Assembly: GCA_943908365.1 (NCBI GenBank)
Contig: CALTTH010000004.1
Location: 26,726 to 90,725 of the forward strand
Direction: 5' to 3'
From: an uncultured Hyphomicrobiales bacterium
GTDB taxonomy: Bacteria; Pseudomonadota; Alphaproteobacteria; Rhizobiales; Rhizobiaceae
Length of the DNA stretch: 64,000 nucleotides
Numbering within the stretch: the first letter of the stretch is position 1; the number at the start of each line of letters is the position of its first letter. A program made the position numbers and the translations under genes. Shown here piece by piece: positions 17,364-26,449 of this stretch. Below the pieces are notes generated by a model. It did no database searches. It had not been told where the DNA came from and saw only the letters and a program-made list of their open reading frames with translations.

Positions 17364-19067
17364 CTAGGCCGTCATGAGCGCTTCCTTCGCCCGACCGGGA
17401 ATGGCCTCGATCAGGCTCTTCGTGTAGGGGTGCTGGGGTTTATCGAAGATCGTGTTCCCGTTACCGAGTTCGACCACCTCGCCCTTCTGCATCACCATCA
17501 CACGGTCGCAGATCTTCGCCGCTACGCGAAGGTCATGAGTGATGAAGACGAGAGAGAGATTGAGGTCTTTCTTGAGCCGCCCCAGCAGTTCCAGGACCTG
17601 GGCCTGGATCGACACATCAAGGGCTGAAACGGCCTCATCGGCGATGATAATCTCAGGTTCGAGCGCCAGCGCACGCGCAATGCCGATACGCTGGCGCTGA
17701 CCGCCAGAAAACTCGTGCGGAAAACGGTTCGTCGCCTTCGGATCGAGACCGACCATCTCCATCAATTCGGCCGCGCGCGCCAATGCCTTTTTTTCATCTT
17801 CGCCGTAAGCAATAGGCCCTGAGGCAATGATGCGCCCGACTTTTTCGCGCGGATTGAGTGATGAGTAAGGATCTTGAAAAATCATTTGCATCCGTCGGCG
17901 CATGGTTCGCAGTTCTTCGCCTTTCAAATGCGCCATGTCTTGACCGCCAAGCAAGATGCGTCCGCTGCTGGGATCTTGCAGCCGCACGATACAACGTCCC
18001 ACTGAGGATTTACCGGATCCGCTTTCCCCCACAATGCCTAGCGTTTCGCCACGGCAAAGCGTGAAGGACACGTTCTTGACCGCGTTCACCTCGCGCACCT
18101 TGGAGAACAGCCCCGTGCCCATACGATAAACCTTCGAAAGGTTCTCGACAGTGAGCAATGGCTCCCGGTCGTTAACCTGCTTGACGCCCTCGCCAGCGCG
18201 GGGAATGGCAGCGATCAGCTTCTTCGTGTAGGGGTGTCTCGGCGAGAAAAGGACTTCTTCCGCTGTCCCCTGTTCCACTATTCGACCGAGCTGCATGACG
18301 CTGACATAGTCGGCGATCTCGGCTACGACGCCGAAATCATGGGTAATGAACATGACCGCCATATTTCGCTCCTTCTGGAGCTTGGCGATTAGTTTCAAAA
18401 TTTGGGCCTGCGTCGTCACATCGAGCGCGGTGGTCGGCTCGTCTGCGATCAGCACCTCCGGTTCCAACGCCAGCGCCATGGCAATCATGACGCGTTGGCG
18501 CTGACCGCCGGAGAGCTGGAACGGGTAGCTGGCTGCAACGCGCGGCGGATCTGGCAGGCCGACTTCGTTAAGAAGCGACAGCGCTTTTTCTTTTCGCTCC
18601 TTTGGTGTCAGCAACCCATGCGCTTCGAAAACCTCCTGGATCTGCGCCGAAACCTTCATCAGCGGGTTGAGCGCAGACATCGGTTCCTGAAAAATCATCG
18701 CCACGCAGCGCCCTCGAATGGCGTAGAGCGCGTCGGCTGCCATCGTAACGAGATCCGTCGTGCCTAAGAGGATGCGGCCCTGCGCCACGCGCACCGTATC
18801 CGGTAATAGTCCCATCAGCGCATTGGCAGACATCGATTTGCCTGAGCCACTTTCGCCGACCACGCAAAGCATTTCTCCGGGAAAGAGCTTGAAGCTGACA
18901 CGGTCGACTGCAAAGGGCCGGTCTGCGCCATCCGGTAATGCGATGCTCAGCCGGTCGATATGGACGACCGGTTCCCCGCGCCCTTCTTTCTCCAGCGCTC
19001 CCGGATGAAGAACGGCCGCAGCAGTCCCTTCAAAGCTCACCTCATCGGTATTTATGGTGTCGGCCAT
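17364..19067 (-). CDS. Dipeptide/oligopeptide-type ABC transporter ATPase with two fused nucleotide-binding domains
   Basis: A 567-residue fusion of two ATPase domains equivalent to DppD/OppD and DppF/OppF. The first has Walker A GESGSGKS, the LSGGQRQRVMIAMALALEPE signature and DEPTTALDV. The second repeats GESGSGKS, FSGGQRQRIGIARALALEPE and DEAVSALDV. Each domain is followed by the peptide-family C-terminal PYTKKLI or PYTKSLI segment. It would energise the two permeases encoded upstream. The ATG at 19067 lies next to the TAA of the permease gene and is preceded by AAAGGGGAAG; an in-frame start 117 bases further upstream would overlap that gene and was rejected. The operon continues into the aminotransferase. 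Confidence 0.93.
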   Translation of the reverse strand: MADTINTDEVSFEGTAAAVLHPGALEKEGRGEPVVHIDRLSIALPDGADRPFAVDRVSFKLFPGEMLCVVGESGSGKSMSANALMGLLPDTVRVAQGRILLGTTDLVTMAADALYAIRGRCVAMIFQEPMSALNPLMKVSAQIQEVFEAHGLLTPKERKEKALSLLNEVGLPDPPRVAASYPFQLSGGQRQRVMIAMALALEPEVLIADEPTTALDVTTQAQILKLIAKLQKERNMAVMFITHDFGVVAEIADYVSVMQLGRIVEQGTAEEVLFSPRHPYTKKLIAAIPRAGEGVKQVNDREPLLTVENLSKVYRMGTGLFSKVREVNAVKNVSFTLCRGETLGIVGESGSGKSSVGRCIVRLQDPSSGRILLGGQDMAHLKGEELRTMRRRMQMIFQDPYSSLNPREKVGRIIASGPIAYGEDEKKALARAAELMEMVGLDPKATNRFPHEFSGGQRQRIGIARALALEPEIIIADEAVSALDVSIQAQVLELLGRLKKDLNLSLVFITHDLRVAAKICDRVMVMQKGEVVELGNGNTIFDKPQHPYTKSLIEAIPGRAKEALMTA

Positions 19068-19069
19068 AT

Positions 19070-19909
19070 TTACTTCCCCTTTCGCGCCAGGCGAGGGTTG
19101 AGGGCATCGTTCAGCCCCTCCCCGACTAGGTTCAGCGCCAGCACAGTCAACAGGATTGCAAGGCCGGGGAAAAAGCTCACCCACCAGGCCTGGCGGATCA
19201 CCGTGCGACCGGCGCCGATGATGTAACCCCAGGACATGATGTTACGATCGCCCAATCCGAGAAACGAAAGCGAACTTTCGATCAGGATCGCCGCAGCCAC
19301 CATCATCGAGGCAAGCACGATAATCGGCGAAAGTGTATTCGGCAGAATTTGCCGCCAGATGATCGTGGAGTGCCTTTGGCCGGAGAGAACAGCTGCCTCG
19401 ACAAATTCGCGCGACCGGAGCGACATCACCTCGCCACGCAGAAGGCGGGCGACAGGAGGCCAGGAGACGATGGCGATCGAGATCACGATCGAATAGATGC
19501 TCGGCTGAAAAATGGCGACCAGCACCACTGCAAGCGCGAAGCTCGGAACGCTTTGGAAGAACTCGGTGAACCTCATCAGCACATCATCGACCCAACCGCC
19601 AAAGTAACCGGCGATCGCACCGATCGGAATACCGATCAGCAGAGAGACTACGGTCGAGACAAGACCAACGAGAAGCGACACCCGAGCACCGTAAGCGAGA
19701 CCTGCAGCGAGATCACGCCCCATCGGATCCGTACCGAGGAAGAAGGCATCGATGGTGAAGGGCGGAATGAACGGGCGCTGGACCATTGCCCAGGGGGATT
19801 TGGTGTAAAGGAAGGGAGCAACGATCGATACAATGACGACCAGGACCAAAATAACGAGGCCGACGACAGCACCGCGATTCTGCGAAAAGCGTTTCCAGAA
19901 ATCCTTCAT
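19070..19909 (-). CDS. Peptide-type ABC transporter permease (DppC/OppC family)
   Basis: A 279-residue inner-membrane permease. It has the DppC-type N-terminus (FWKRFSQNRGAVVGLVIL, first membrane helix), the periplasmic HPFGTD-equivalent segment (FFLGTDPMGRDLAAGL), about six membrane spans and the EAA-type cytoplasmic loop EFVEAAVLSGQRHSTIIWR that docks on the ATPase. The C-terminal LLTVLALNLVGEGLNDALNPR is classic for the family. Its ATG overlaps the stop of the upstream permease gene by four bases (ATGA), so the two are translationally coupled. Together they form the channel of the importer fed by the binding protein at 20946. Confidence 0.93.
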   Translation of the reverse strand: MKDFWKRFSQNRGAVVGLVILVLVVIVSIVAPFLYTKSPWAMVQRPFIPPFTIDAFFLGTDPMGRDLAAGLAYGARVSLLVGLVSTVVSLLIGIPIGAIAGYFGGWVDDVLMRFTEFFQSVPSFALAVVLVAIFQPSIYSIVISIAIVSWPPVARLLRGEVMSLRSREFVEAAVLSGQRHSTIIWRQILPNTLSPIIVLASMMVAAAILIESSLSFLGLGDRNIMSWGYIIGAGRTVIRQAWWVSFFPGLAILLTVLALNLVGEGLNDALNPRLARKGK

Positions 19910-20877
19910 GACGCCACCTTGATGCGCGGATCGACGAGGCGGTAAAGCACGTCGGTGATGAGGTTGAAGAGCAGGACCATCGCGGCGGAGACGACAAATA
20001 CACCAAGCAGAAGATTATAGTCTCGTTGCGACAATGCATCGAACATCAGCCGGCCGATGCCCGGCCACGCGAAGACAGTCTCGATCAGCACAGCTCCGCC
20101 GACCAACTGCCCCGCCTGCAAACCGGCAAGGGTTACGACCGGCAAGAGAGCGTTGCGCAGCACATGGCGGCGCTGGATGATGCCTGGACGCAGACCCTTG
20201 GCCTTCGCGGTCTTGACGAAATCGAGCCTGCCAACCTCCAACATCGAGGCGCGGGTCATGCGGGCATAGACGGCCATGAAAAACAGGCCGAGCGTCATGG
20301 CGGGTAAGATAAGGTGCCGCAATATGTCCAGCATACGGGCAACGCCGGTGTAGTTGGCCCCAACCGTTTCGTAACCGAAGCCGGGTAGCCAGCCGAGTTC
20401 GACGGAGAACAGTAAGACTCCCATCAGCGCCAGCCAGAACAGCGGTGTCGCATAGAAGATCAGCGCCACCAGCGAGATGATCGTGTCGGCCCACTTTCCT
20501 TGCCGGGCAGAAGCAAAAGCGCCAGCCGCAACACCGAGACCGAGCGAGATCACAAAAGCGGAGAGTGAGAGAAGCAACGTCGCAGGCAAACGTTCGCTAA
20601 TGAGCTGAAGCACCGGTAGCTGCTGACGGTAGGAGTAACCGAGATCAAGCCGAAGGACCGAAGACACATAGATCCAAAGCTGTACATAAAGTGGCTGATC
20701 GAGACCAAACCGTTCTCGGAGCTGTTGAAGGAAGGCGGGATCGGCATCACCTGCTTCTCCCGCCATCACCGAAGCCGGGTCTCCCGGCGCAGCATGAATG
20801 AGAAAGAAGTTGAGCACGGTGATACAGATCAAGATCACGGCTGCCTTTAACAGGCGCCCCGAGATGAATCTGAGCAT
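19906..20877 (-). CDS. Peptide-type ABC transporter permease (DppB/OppB family)
   Basis: A 323-residue permease starting MLRFISGRLLKAA, the standard DppB N-terminus. It is followed by the ITVLNFFLIHAAPGDPA segment, six hydrophobic spans and the EAA loop region DFVKTAKAKGL. The C-terminus carries VDPRIKV, as in the family. ATG 20877 was chosen because GGAG lies about 10 bases upstream and it aligns with family starts; an in-frame start at 20937 would run almost into the binding-protein stop. It forms a heterodimeric pore with the DppC-type protein. Nickel, peptide, glutathione and opine importers share this architecture, so substrate is set by the binding protein and remains unknown. Confidence 0.92.
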   Translation of the reverse strand: MLRFISGRLLKAAVILICITVLNFFLIHAAPGDPASVMAGEAGDADPAFLQQLRERFGLDQPLYVQLWIYVSSVLRLDLGYSYRQQLPVLQLISERLPATLLLSLSAFVISLGLGVAAGAFASARQGKWADTIISLVALIFYATPLFWLALMGVLLFSVELGWLPGFGYETVGANYTGVARMLDILRHLILPAMTLGLFFMAVYARMTRASMLEVGRLDFVKTAKAKGLRPGIIQRRHVLRNALLPVVTLAGLQAGQLVGGAVLIETVFAWPGIGRLMFDALSQRDYNLLLGVFVVSAAMVLLFNLITDVLYRLVDPRIKVAS

Positions 20878-20945
20878 GAGCGTGGCTCCGACTAGGGTTT
20901 TCGGTCTGAATGATTGGCGGAGACTGATCTCCGCCAAATATCGAC

Positions 20946-22493
20946 TTACTTCTTGATCCAGGCGTCGCGCATGGATTCCGGAAGGCCTGACGCCGTCGTG
21001 ACGATGTCTTGAACCTTGCAGTTATAGATCGTCGGGAAACCGAGCTCGAGCAGCCAGGCGACCGGCACGTCTTCCTGAAGCTTCTTCTGAACTTGATCGT
21101 AGAGTTCCTGACGCTTGGAGGCTGGATAGGCGACGGCTGCCTGTTCGAACAGCTTGTCGAGTTCCGGATTGGAATAGCCCTCGACATTGTTGAACGGATT
21201 GCCCTTTGCGATCTGAGAGGTCTTGTAGTTGCGATCCACGCCTATGGCCGGGTCGCCATTCTGGTAAAGATATGTGAAGGCGATGTCGTAATCCCAGTTC
21301 GACGTGCGCTGATTCCAACCCGCAACGTCCGTCGCTTCGATCTCGATTGGAATACCGACTTCCTCAAGATTCTGCATCACCGCTTCTGCCCAGCGCTGCC
21401 ATGTTTCACCATATGGGAGCGGGAGAAGCTTCAGAGGCTTGCCGTCATAGCCGGCCTCCTTAAGCAGTGCTTTGGCCTTATCGACGTCGTGTGGATAATG
21501 CGGTTCAACATCCTTGTAGAAGGGCAATTTTGACGACAGTGGACCGGTTGCAACCTTTCCATAGCCGTTCCACAAAACGTCTTTGGCAAACTCGCGATCG
21601 AGCGCGTACATAACTGCCTGGCGGAATTTCACATTATCCATCGGTGCCTTGCGGTTGTTCAACCATAGCCACGATAGCGGAGCGAAGTACTCCCAGCCTT
21701 TTTCCGTTATGCAGCTGTTGGGCAAATCCTTCAGTCTGGGAATGTCGAAATTCTCAACCGATCCGCCCGGTAAGACATCGACTTTGCCTGTCTCGAATGC
21801 AACGGACCGCGACGCACCGTCTGGAATGACCTGATAGTACAGCTCATCGAGGTAAGGCTTGCCCTTGATGTAATAGTCATTGTTCTTGACGAGATGGATG
21901 TAGCTCCCACGCTTCCATTCGTCGAACTTGAACGGGCCCGTTCCGATCGGCTTGTCGTTGGCTGGGTTCGTCGCGTAGTCGGTACCTTCATAAATGTGCT
22001 TGGGCACGATCGGCATCGTGTAGAAGGCCAAACCGCGGATAAAGGCTTCGAAAGGTTGCTTCAGCTTGAACACGACGGTCTTTTCGTCCGGCGCGGTCAC
22101 GCTTTCCACATGGGTCATCAAGTTGCGGTGACGCGGCTGCATCTTCATAAGATAGTCGTTGGCGGAGAACAGAACGTCAGCGGATGTCATCGGCTTGCCG
22201 TCGTGCCATTTTACGCCATCCTGCAACGTAAACGTATAGGTCAGGCCATCGTCGGAAATGGTCCAGGATTTGGCGAGCGATGGCTCGGGCTTGAGGTTTT
22301 CATCGTAGCGGAGCAAGCTTTCGTAGATATTGCCACCGACCAGTAGGGCCGGCCCATTTGTTGTGGTGCCGATCATAACGCTTGGCGGTTCGGGCTGAAC
22401 GATCAGGTTCAGTTTTCCCCCTGGAACAGCCTGCGCTGATGCAGCGGTTGTCATCATGAAAATGGCTAGGGATGCAGAAATCAGTCGTCGCAT
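20946..22493 (-). CDS. Periplasmic binding protein of a peptide-type ABC transporter (SBP family 5)
   Basis: A 515-residue family 5 solute-binding protein. It has a clear signal peptide (Arg-Arg start, hydrophobic core, ASA-Q-A cleavage region near residue 20). The family signature follows: IYESLLRYDENLKPEPSLAKSWTISDDG, VKWHDGKPMTSADVLFS and, later, a lobe with QAVMYALDREFAKDVLW. It delivers substrate to the permeases encoded downstream. Family 5 proteins bind di- and oligopeptides, but also opines, heme, nickel-ligand complexes and other amides. Given the amidase, carbamoylase and aminotransferases in the same operon, an amide- or amine-containing small molecule is a good guess. It is the first gene of the minus-strand operon and probably its most highly expressed. 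Confidence 0.92.
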   Translation of the reverse strand: MRRLISASLAIFMMTTAASAQAVPGGKLNLIVQPEPPSVMIGTTTNGPALLVGGNIYESLLRYDENLKPEPSLAKSWTISDDGLTYTFTLQDGVKWHDGKPMTSADVLFSANDYLMKMQPRHRNLMTHVESVTAPDEKTVVFKLKQPFEAFIRGLAFYTMPIVPKHIYEGTDYATNPANDKPIGTGPFKFDEWKRGSYIHLVKNNDYYIKGKPYLDELYYQVIPDGASRSVAFETGKVDVLPGGSVENFDIPRLKDLPNSCITEKGWEYFAPLSWLWLNNRKAPMDNVKFRQAVMYALDREFAKDVLWNGYGKVATGPLSSKLPFYKDVEPHYPHDVDKAKALLKEAGYDGKPLKLLPLPYGETWQRWAEAVMQNLEEVGIPIEIEATDVAGWNQRTSNWDYDIAFTYLYQNGDPAIGVDRNYKTSQIAKGNPFNNVEGYSNPELDKLFEQAAVAYPASKRQELYDQVQKKLQEDVPVAWLLELGFPTIYNCKVQDIVTTASGLPESMRDAWIKK

Positions 22494-22559
22494 GAAGTTC
22501 CCCTTATGGATTTTCGTTTCTTGCAGACGTCACTTTGCGATTTCATCGCAGTAACAATA

Positions 22560-22575
22560 TACCAATATATTGGTA
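22560..22575. promoter_or_regulatory. Perfect 16-bp palindrome upstream of the transport/catabolic operon
   Basis: TACCAATATATTGGTA reads identically on both strands. It lies 67 bases before the binding-protein start and in the divergent intergenic region with the GhrA-like gene. Size and symmetry suit a dimeric GntR/FCD regulator, such as the one encoded at 9835-10584. Operator function is inferred. Confidence 0.55.
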
Positions 22576-22742
22576 CATCATCTTGACTCCCATAAGCGCC
22601 GGGTGTCAAGCAAGACTGCGCCATTTTTGCATAAAAGTTGATCTTGCGAAAATGCGGCTTAAAAATTAAGCGGGCAGCGCGCATTTGCGGCATTGTGCCA
22701 GAGATGCGCTACTCCGGAACGGGCTTGGACAGGATTGAAACG

Positions 22743-23690
22743 ATGAATGAGGCAGTAAACCAGAAGCCGCACATAGCTCTAATCAGTAGCACTCTCGACC
22801 TCAGCTTTCTGAAAGATGTCTTCGACGCGTCAGGGCTGGGCGCAAGAGTCAGCATCTATCCAGAGGCCGGATTTGAGACCGCCGACGTTGCGGTCGCCTG
22901 GAACCCGCCGCAAGGGCTTCTTGCTACTATGCCCAACCTTAGATTGGTCCATAGCATCGCTGCCGGCCTGGACAACATTTTCGCCGATCCAAGCCTCCCT
23001 TCTCTCCCCGTTTGCCGTGTCGTCGACGACCGGCATGCGCTTGGCATGGCAGAATATGCTATCTGGTCGGTCCTGTTGTTTCATCGCGAGATGGACCGAC
23101 ATTTGCAAAATGCCACACTGAAATGCTGGGAACGACCGTCGCAGATCCCGGCACGCGATTACTCGGTTGGCATACTCGGATTTGGTGCGATCGGACGGAC
23201 GGTCGGACGCAGCCTGCGTGCCCTCAACTACGATGTCCGCGCATGGGCACGCTCACCGAAGGAAGAAGCAGGCATCATCACCTATCACGGTGACGAGCAG
23301 CTACCCGTCTTTCTCTCCAGTTGCAACGCGGTGATCTGCCTGCTTCCCCTCACCGGCGCCACGCGCGGAATTATGAATGCCAACCTGTTCGCCCATCTCC
23401 CGAAAGGTGCAGCGGTCATCAACATAGGCCGCGGCGAGCACCTAGTCGAAGCTGATCTGATCGAAGCAATCGACAGCGGCCACCTTCGCGGAGCTGTACT
23501 CGACGTTTTCGCGAAAGAACCGCTGCCCGAGGAGAGCCCTCTGTGGGACCATCCAAAGATATTCACGACGCCTCACATCGCGTCCATGCCAGATCCCAAA
23601 GATGTCGTTGCACAGATCTTCGAGAATGCGACACGTGTGTTGGCGGGAATGCCGCCACTCAATGAAGGAAATCGAGACAGCGGCTACTAA
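22743..23690 (+). CDS. GhrA-like D-2-hydroxyacid dehydrogenase (glyoxylate/hydroxypyruvate reductase type)
   Basis: A 315-residue NAD(P)-dependent dehydrogenase. The Rossmann motif is GILGFGAIGRTVGRSL and is followed by WARSPKE, where Arg-Ser after the second strand suggests NADPH preference. Catalytic residues appear to be Arg in NIGRGEHL, the Glu region in DVFAKEPLPEESPLW and His in TTPHIAS. These features fit the GhrA branch, which reduces glyoxylate and hydroxypyruvate in the cytoplasm. ATG 22743 has AGGA ~9 bases upstream; 35 additional in-frame codons before it look non-coding. The gene is divergent from the peptide-transport operon and could share its regulation, serving 2-oxo acids formed by transamination. 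That link is inferred. Confidence 0.87.
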   Translation: MNEAVNQKPHIALISSTLDLSFLKDVFDASGLGARVSIYPEAGFETADVAVAWNPPQGLLATMPNLRLVHSIAAGLDNIFADPSLPSLPVCRVVDDRHALGMAEYAIWSVLLFHREMDRHLQNATLKCWERPSQIPARDYSVGILGFGAIGRTVGRSLRALNYDVRAWARSPKEEAGIITYHGDEQLPVFLSSCNAVICLLPLTGATRGIMNANLFAHLPKGAAVINIGRGEHLVEADLIEAIDSGHLRGAVLDVFAKEPLPEESPLWDHPKIFTTPHIASMPDPKDVVAQIFENATRVLAGMPPLNEGNRDSGY

Positions 23691-23837
23691 TGGGCACGCC
23701 TCAGCCGTTGCATAGACTCTGAAAAGAGAGTGCGCCTATGCGTGTAGAATGGCTCACGGCGCCTCAGTGCTGGGCTGTTGCCGAAATTGCCAAGGAGGCG
23801 AACAGCGGCACTCCCATGGCCGGAACGTTTCCTAACA

Positions 23838-24593
23838 TCAGACATGCTGCCCGCCGTTGATGTGGATTTCTGCGCCGTTGATGTAGGATGACTGTTCGGT
23901 ACAGAGAAAGTAGATGGTCCTGGCAACTTCGTCCGTCGTGCCGAGCCTCCCCAGCGGCACCTCGGCCTCAACGAGCTCATCTGTGCCGGGAGATAGAATT
24001 GAGGTGGCAATCTCACCCGGAGCAATCGCATTGGCTCGAACACCGCGGGGCCCGAATTCGTGCGCAAGTTCTCGGGTAAGCGCGGCCAGTCCGGCCTTGG
24101 ACGCGGCATAGGCAACCCCAGCGAAGGGATGGACGCGAGAGCCCGCAATCGATGTCACATTGACGATGGAACCCCGCGCAGCCTGGAGTTCAGGCAGTAG
24201 CGCGCGAGCGAGGAGAGCGGTGGAAACCAGGTTGACGTTCAGAATTTTTGTCCAGGTGGCCGCATCGGTTTCGGCGACCCCGAGGCGGCTGCCTTCAGGT
24301 CCCTTCGGCGAGATACCTGCATTGTTGACCAGCGCCGCCAGCTTGCCGTCAGGAAGACGGCTGCGTACCATTTGGACCAATTCGTCGATACCGGAAAGGT
24401 CGGCGAGATCGGCCTGGATATGGCTTTCGCGAGCCGATGGCCAGCGGCACTCCTCGGAAAATGGCTGCCGCGACACCGTCAATACTCGCCAGCCGTGCTG
24501 CAAGAACAGCTTGACCGTAGCGTGCCCGATCCCGCGACTAGCACCCGTCAAAAGCATATAGGGTAAGTCTACCAAGGGCGGAACTCCAATCAT
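23838..24593 (-). CDS. Short-chain dehydrogenase/reductase (SDR)
   Basis: A 251-residue classical SDR. The N-terminal cofactor loop is TGASRGIG, the strand-4 motif is NNAGIS, and the active site shows Ser in NVTSIAGS and Tyr/Lys in YAASKAG. The C-terminal INGAEIHINGGQHV segment matches the usual xNGxxxxxDGG ending, with INGG in place of DGG. It is an NAD(P)-dependent oxidoreductase of the FabG-like group acting on an unknown alcohol or ketone. It is convergent with the GhrA-like gene, leaving 147 bases that contain no further gene. The ribosome site is weak (GCGGCGAA). Confidence 0.87.
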   Translation of the reverse strand: MIGVPPLVDLPYMLLTGASRGIGHATVKLFLQHGWRVLTVSRQPFSEECRWPSARESHIQADLADLSGIDELVQMVRSRLPDGKLAALVNNAGISPKGPEGSRLGVAETDAATWTKILNVNLVSTALLARALLPELQAARGSIVNVTSIAGSRVHPFAGVAYAASKAGLAALTRELAHEFGPRGVRANAIAPGEIATSILSPGTDELVEAEVPLGRLGTTDEVARTIYFLCTEQSSYINGAEIHINGGQHV

Positions 24594-25039
24594 TTCGCCG
24601 CATGTGGCACGCGCGATATATCGCTAGGTTAACGTCTGCCAAGAGGTTTGCAAGCGATTTGGGGACATGGATAGATAGGCAGTGATCACGGTCATCAAGA
24701 CCTCCCAAAAGATGGGTTTCCAAGCTCATGCGACGGATAACTAGCAAAAATTGGCGTTAGTACCTTGCTTGCCTATCCCGGCAACGGCCATCACGTTTAA
24801 ACGAGGACGCTTTTCACGCAAGGCAAACGGTCAGGCCATAAGGCAACTTCGGTCAGGTTTTCTTTTCACCTTAACCCGCCCGCGTTTGACATATGACGAG
24901 GAATTTTGGGCGTTGACAGTCGATCGAGAACAAAGTCTTGAGCTCTCGGTTCACTTCGGCCCGGGTCTATGTCCAACAGGTCTCGAACCGTAAGTCTCCA
25001 ACGGGTCTGAAACCAACCCCATATCTGTTTGTGCACGCG
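24594..25039. other. Intergenic region with a short imperfect direct repeat
   Basis: About 445 bases with no supported gene. At 24973-24989 and 24998-25014 there are two 17-base copies (CCAACAGGTCTCGAACC and CCAACGGGTCTGAAACC) matching at 14 of 17 positions, 25 bases apart. Their role is unknown. Confidence 0.4.
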
Positions 25040-26449
25040 TTAGGCCGCTTTCGTTGCCTCATGTGGAGACGAAGTATTCTCCTGCGGCGCCAGCGGATGG
25101 GCAAATGTCGTAAGAGGGGTTCGTGCTAAGGCACCTTCAAGGGCGCCAATGCAGATAGGATCATGTGACCGGCCTGCGCCTTCCCAAAGTATCGAGAATG
25201 CCTCCTGTAGTGGCATAGCCTGCCTGTAAGGACGGTCTGCTGTCAGTGCATCAAAGACATCAGCGGTGGAAACGATCCGAACCTCCATCGGGATTTGCTC
25301 TGCGCTCAAACCCCGCGGATATCCTTTTCCGTCTAAACGCTCGTGGTGAGCGCCACTGACCAGTGCAGCGTTGGCAAACGCTCCAATCGCAGAAAGAATT
25401 TGCTCTGAAAATTCCGAGTGTCGCTTCATCCGGCTCCACTCTTCATCATCGAGCTTCCCAGCCTTGTCCAACACACTGCTGCTCACACCAAGTTTGCCGA
25501 TGTCGTGCAGCAAAGCCGCTCTTTTCAAAACCCGCCGGGTTTCGAAATCTATGTCCATTTCTTCCGCTATAAGATCGGTGTATAGCGCAACACGCTCGCT
25601 GTGGCCCGAAGTATACGGACTTTTGGCGTCGATCACTTTAGCAAACCCAGCGGCGATATCATCGAGATAATCATCATCGGCCAAAATCCCGTGTTGCCCA
25701 GGTTCGGAATCAAGAACAATTCTCTCCAGGTCGGGCGAAGCCAGTTCTTCCCAGAATTCTTGCTGAGACCCGATCCTTGCAAAGACATCAACGAGAGCGG
25801 GATCGAACCAATCGCCCTTGCGCCTTGCAATCTCTTCGAGAGCGGCTTGGGGGCCGCTGCTGGCCTGGAACACGTCGATCACCTGCGACAAGAGCGCTAT
25901 TCTTGAAAAAAGCGGGATTTCCTCTCCGGCTAGACCGCTCGGCTTTCCGCGCCCACTCCAATGCTCATCCAGACCAATGATACCCTCTGCGACGTTTTCC
26001 GAAAAACGCATTTGTCGAGCAATGTCTGCGCCGCGCTGACACCGCGTCTGTATAAGATCAGTAGAAATCTCGCCCCCATTTTTAAGAATATTGAGGAGGC
26101 TGCGAAAACGTTCGGCAAGACCGGCCTTTGCCCCGGTGTGGCTGATCACGAACTTCAGGACCTGCCCCAGGCTTCCATCGACCAGCTTGAAATCATTTTT
26201 AAAGCTGATGTCATCCGCCAGATAAAGCTCGCAAATGCGCGAAGCGTTGCTGCTGCAGCCCAGATCCTTCAACAGAAGTGTGTAGTAGAGGTCGTGCAGC
26301 TCTGGCTCACTGAGGCCGATCTCTCGTCCAATGCTTGTTCCGATGTAACAGCAGCGAATACAATGTCCGTCTGGTTGCCCCTCGGTCATATCGAGCGCCT
26401 TGCTGAGGGCTTCAATAATCTCGGCCAAACGTATCTGCACTTGCTTCAT
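25040..26449 (-). CDS. Tandem HD/HD-GYP protein, putative c-di-GMP phosphodiesterase
   Basis: A 469-residue protein made of two related HD-type domains. The C-terminal one (residues ~265-450) is a full HD-GYP domain: HSERVALYTDLIAEEM, the catalytic LLHDIGKLGV, HSEFSEQIL, HHERLDGKGYP (the GYP motif) and STADVFDALTADRPYR. The N-terminal one (residues ~20-215) keeps the outline (DGHCIRCCYIG and DEHWSGRGKP) but has KD in place of HD in LLLKDLGC, so it is probably non-catalytic and regulatory. HD-GYP proteins usually hydrolyse c-di-GMP to GMP. The ATG at 26449 has AGGGG ~7 bases upstream. The gene stands alone. Activity and substrate are inferred from motifs. Confidence 0.87.
   Translation of the reverse strand: MKQVQIRLAEIIEALSKALDMTEGQPDGHCIRCCYIGTSIGREIGLSEPELHDLYYTLLLKDLGCSSNASRICELYLADDISFKNDFKLVDGSLGQVLKFVISHTGAKAGLAERFRSLLNILKNGGEISTDLIQTRCQRGADIARQMRFSENVAEGIIGLDEHWSGRGKPSGLAGEEIPLFSRIALLSQVIDVFQASSGPQAALEEIARRKGDWFDPALVDVFARIGSQQEFWEELASPDLERIVLDSEPGQHGILADDDYLDDIAAGFAKVIDAKSPYTSGHSERVALYTDLIAEEMDIDFETRRVLKRAALLHDIGKLGVSSSVLDKAGKLDDEEWSRMKRHSEFSEQILSAIGAFANAALVSGAHHERLDGKGYPRGLSAEQIPMEVRIVSTADVFDALTADRPYRQAMPLQEAFSILWEGAGRSHDPICIGALEGALARTPLTTFAHPLAPQENTSSPHEATKAA

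Noticed and set aside
24973..25014. Two-copy repeat as a CRISPR or attachment site
   Set aside because: There are only two imperfect 17-base copies, no spacer regularity, and no integrase or cas genes nearby.
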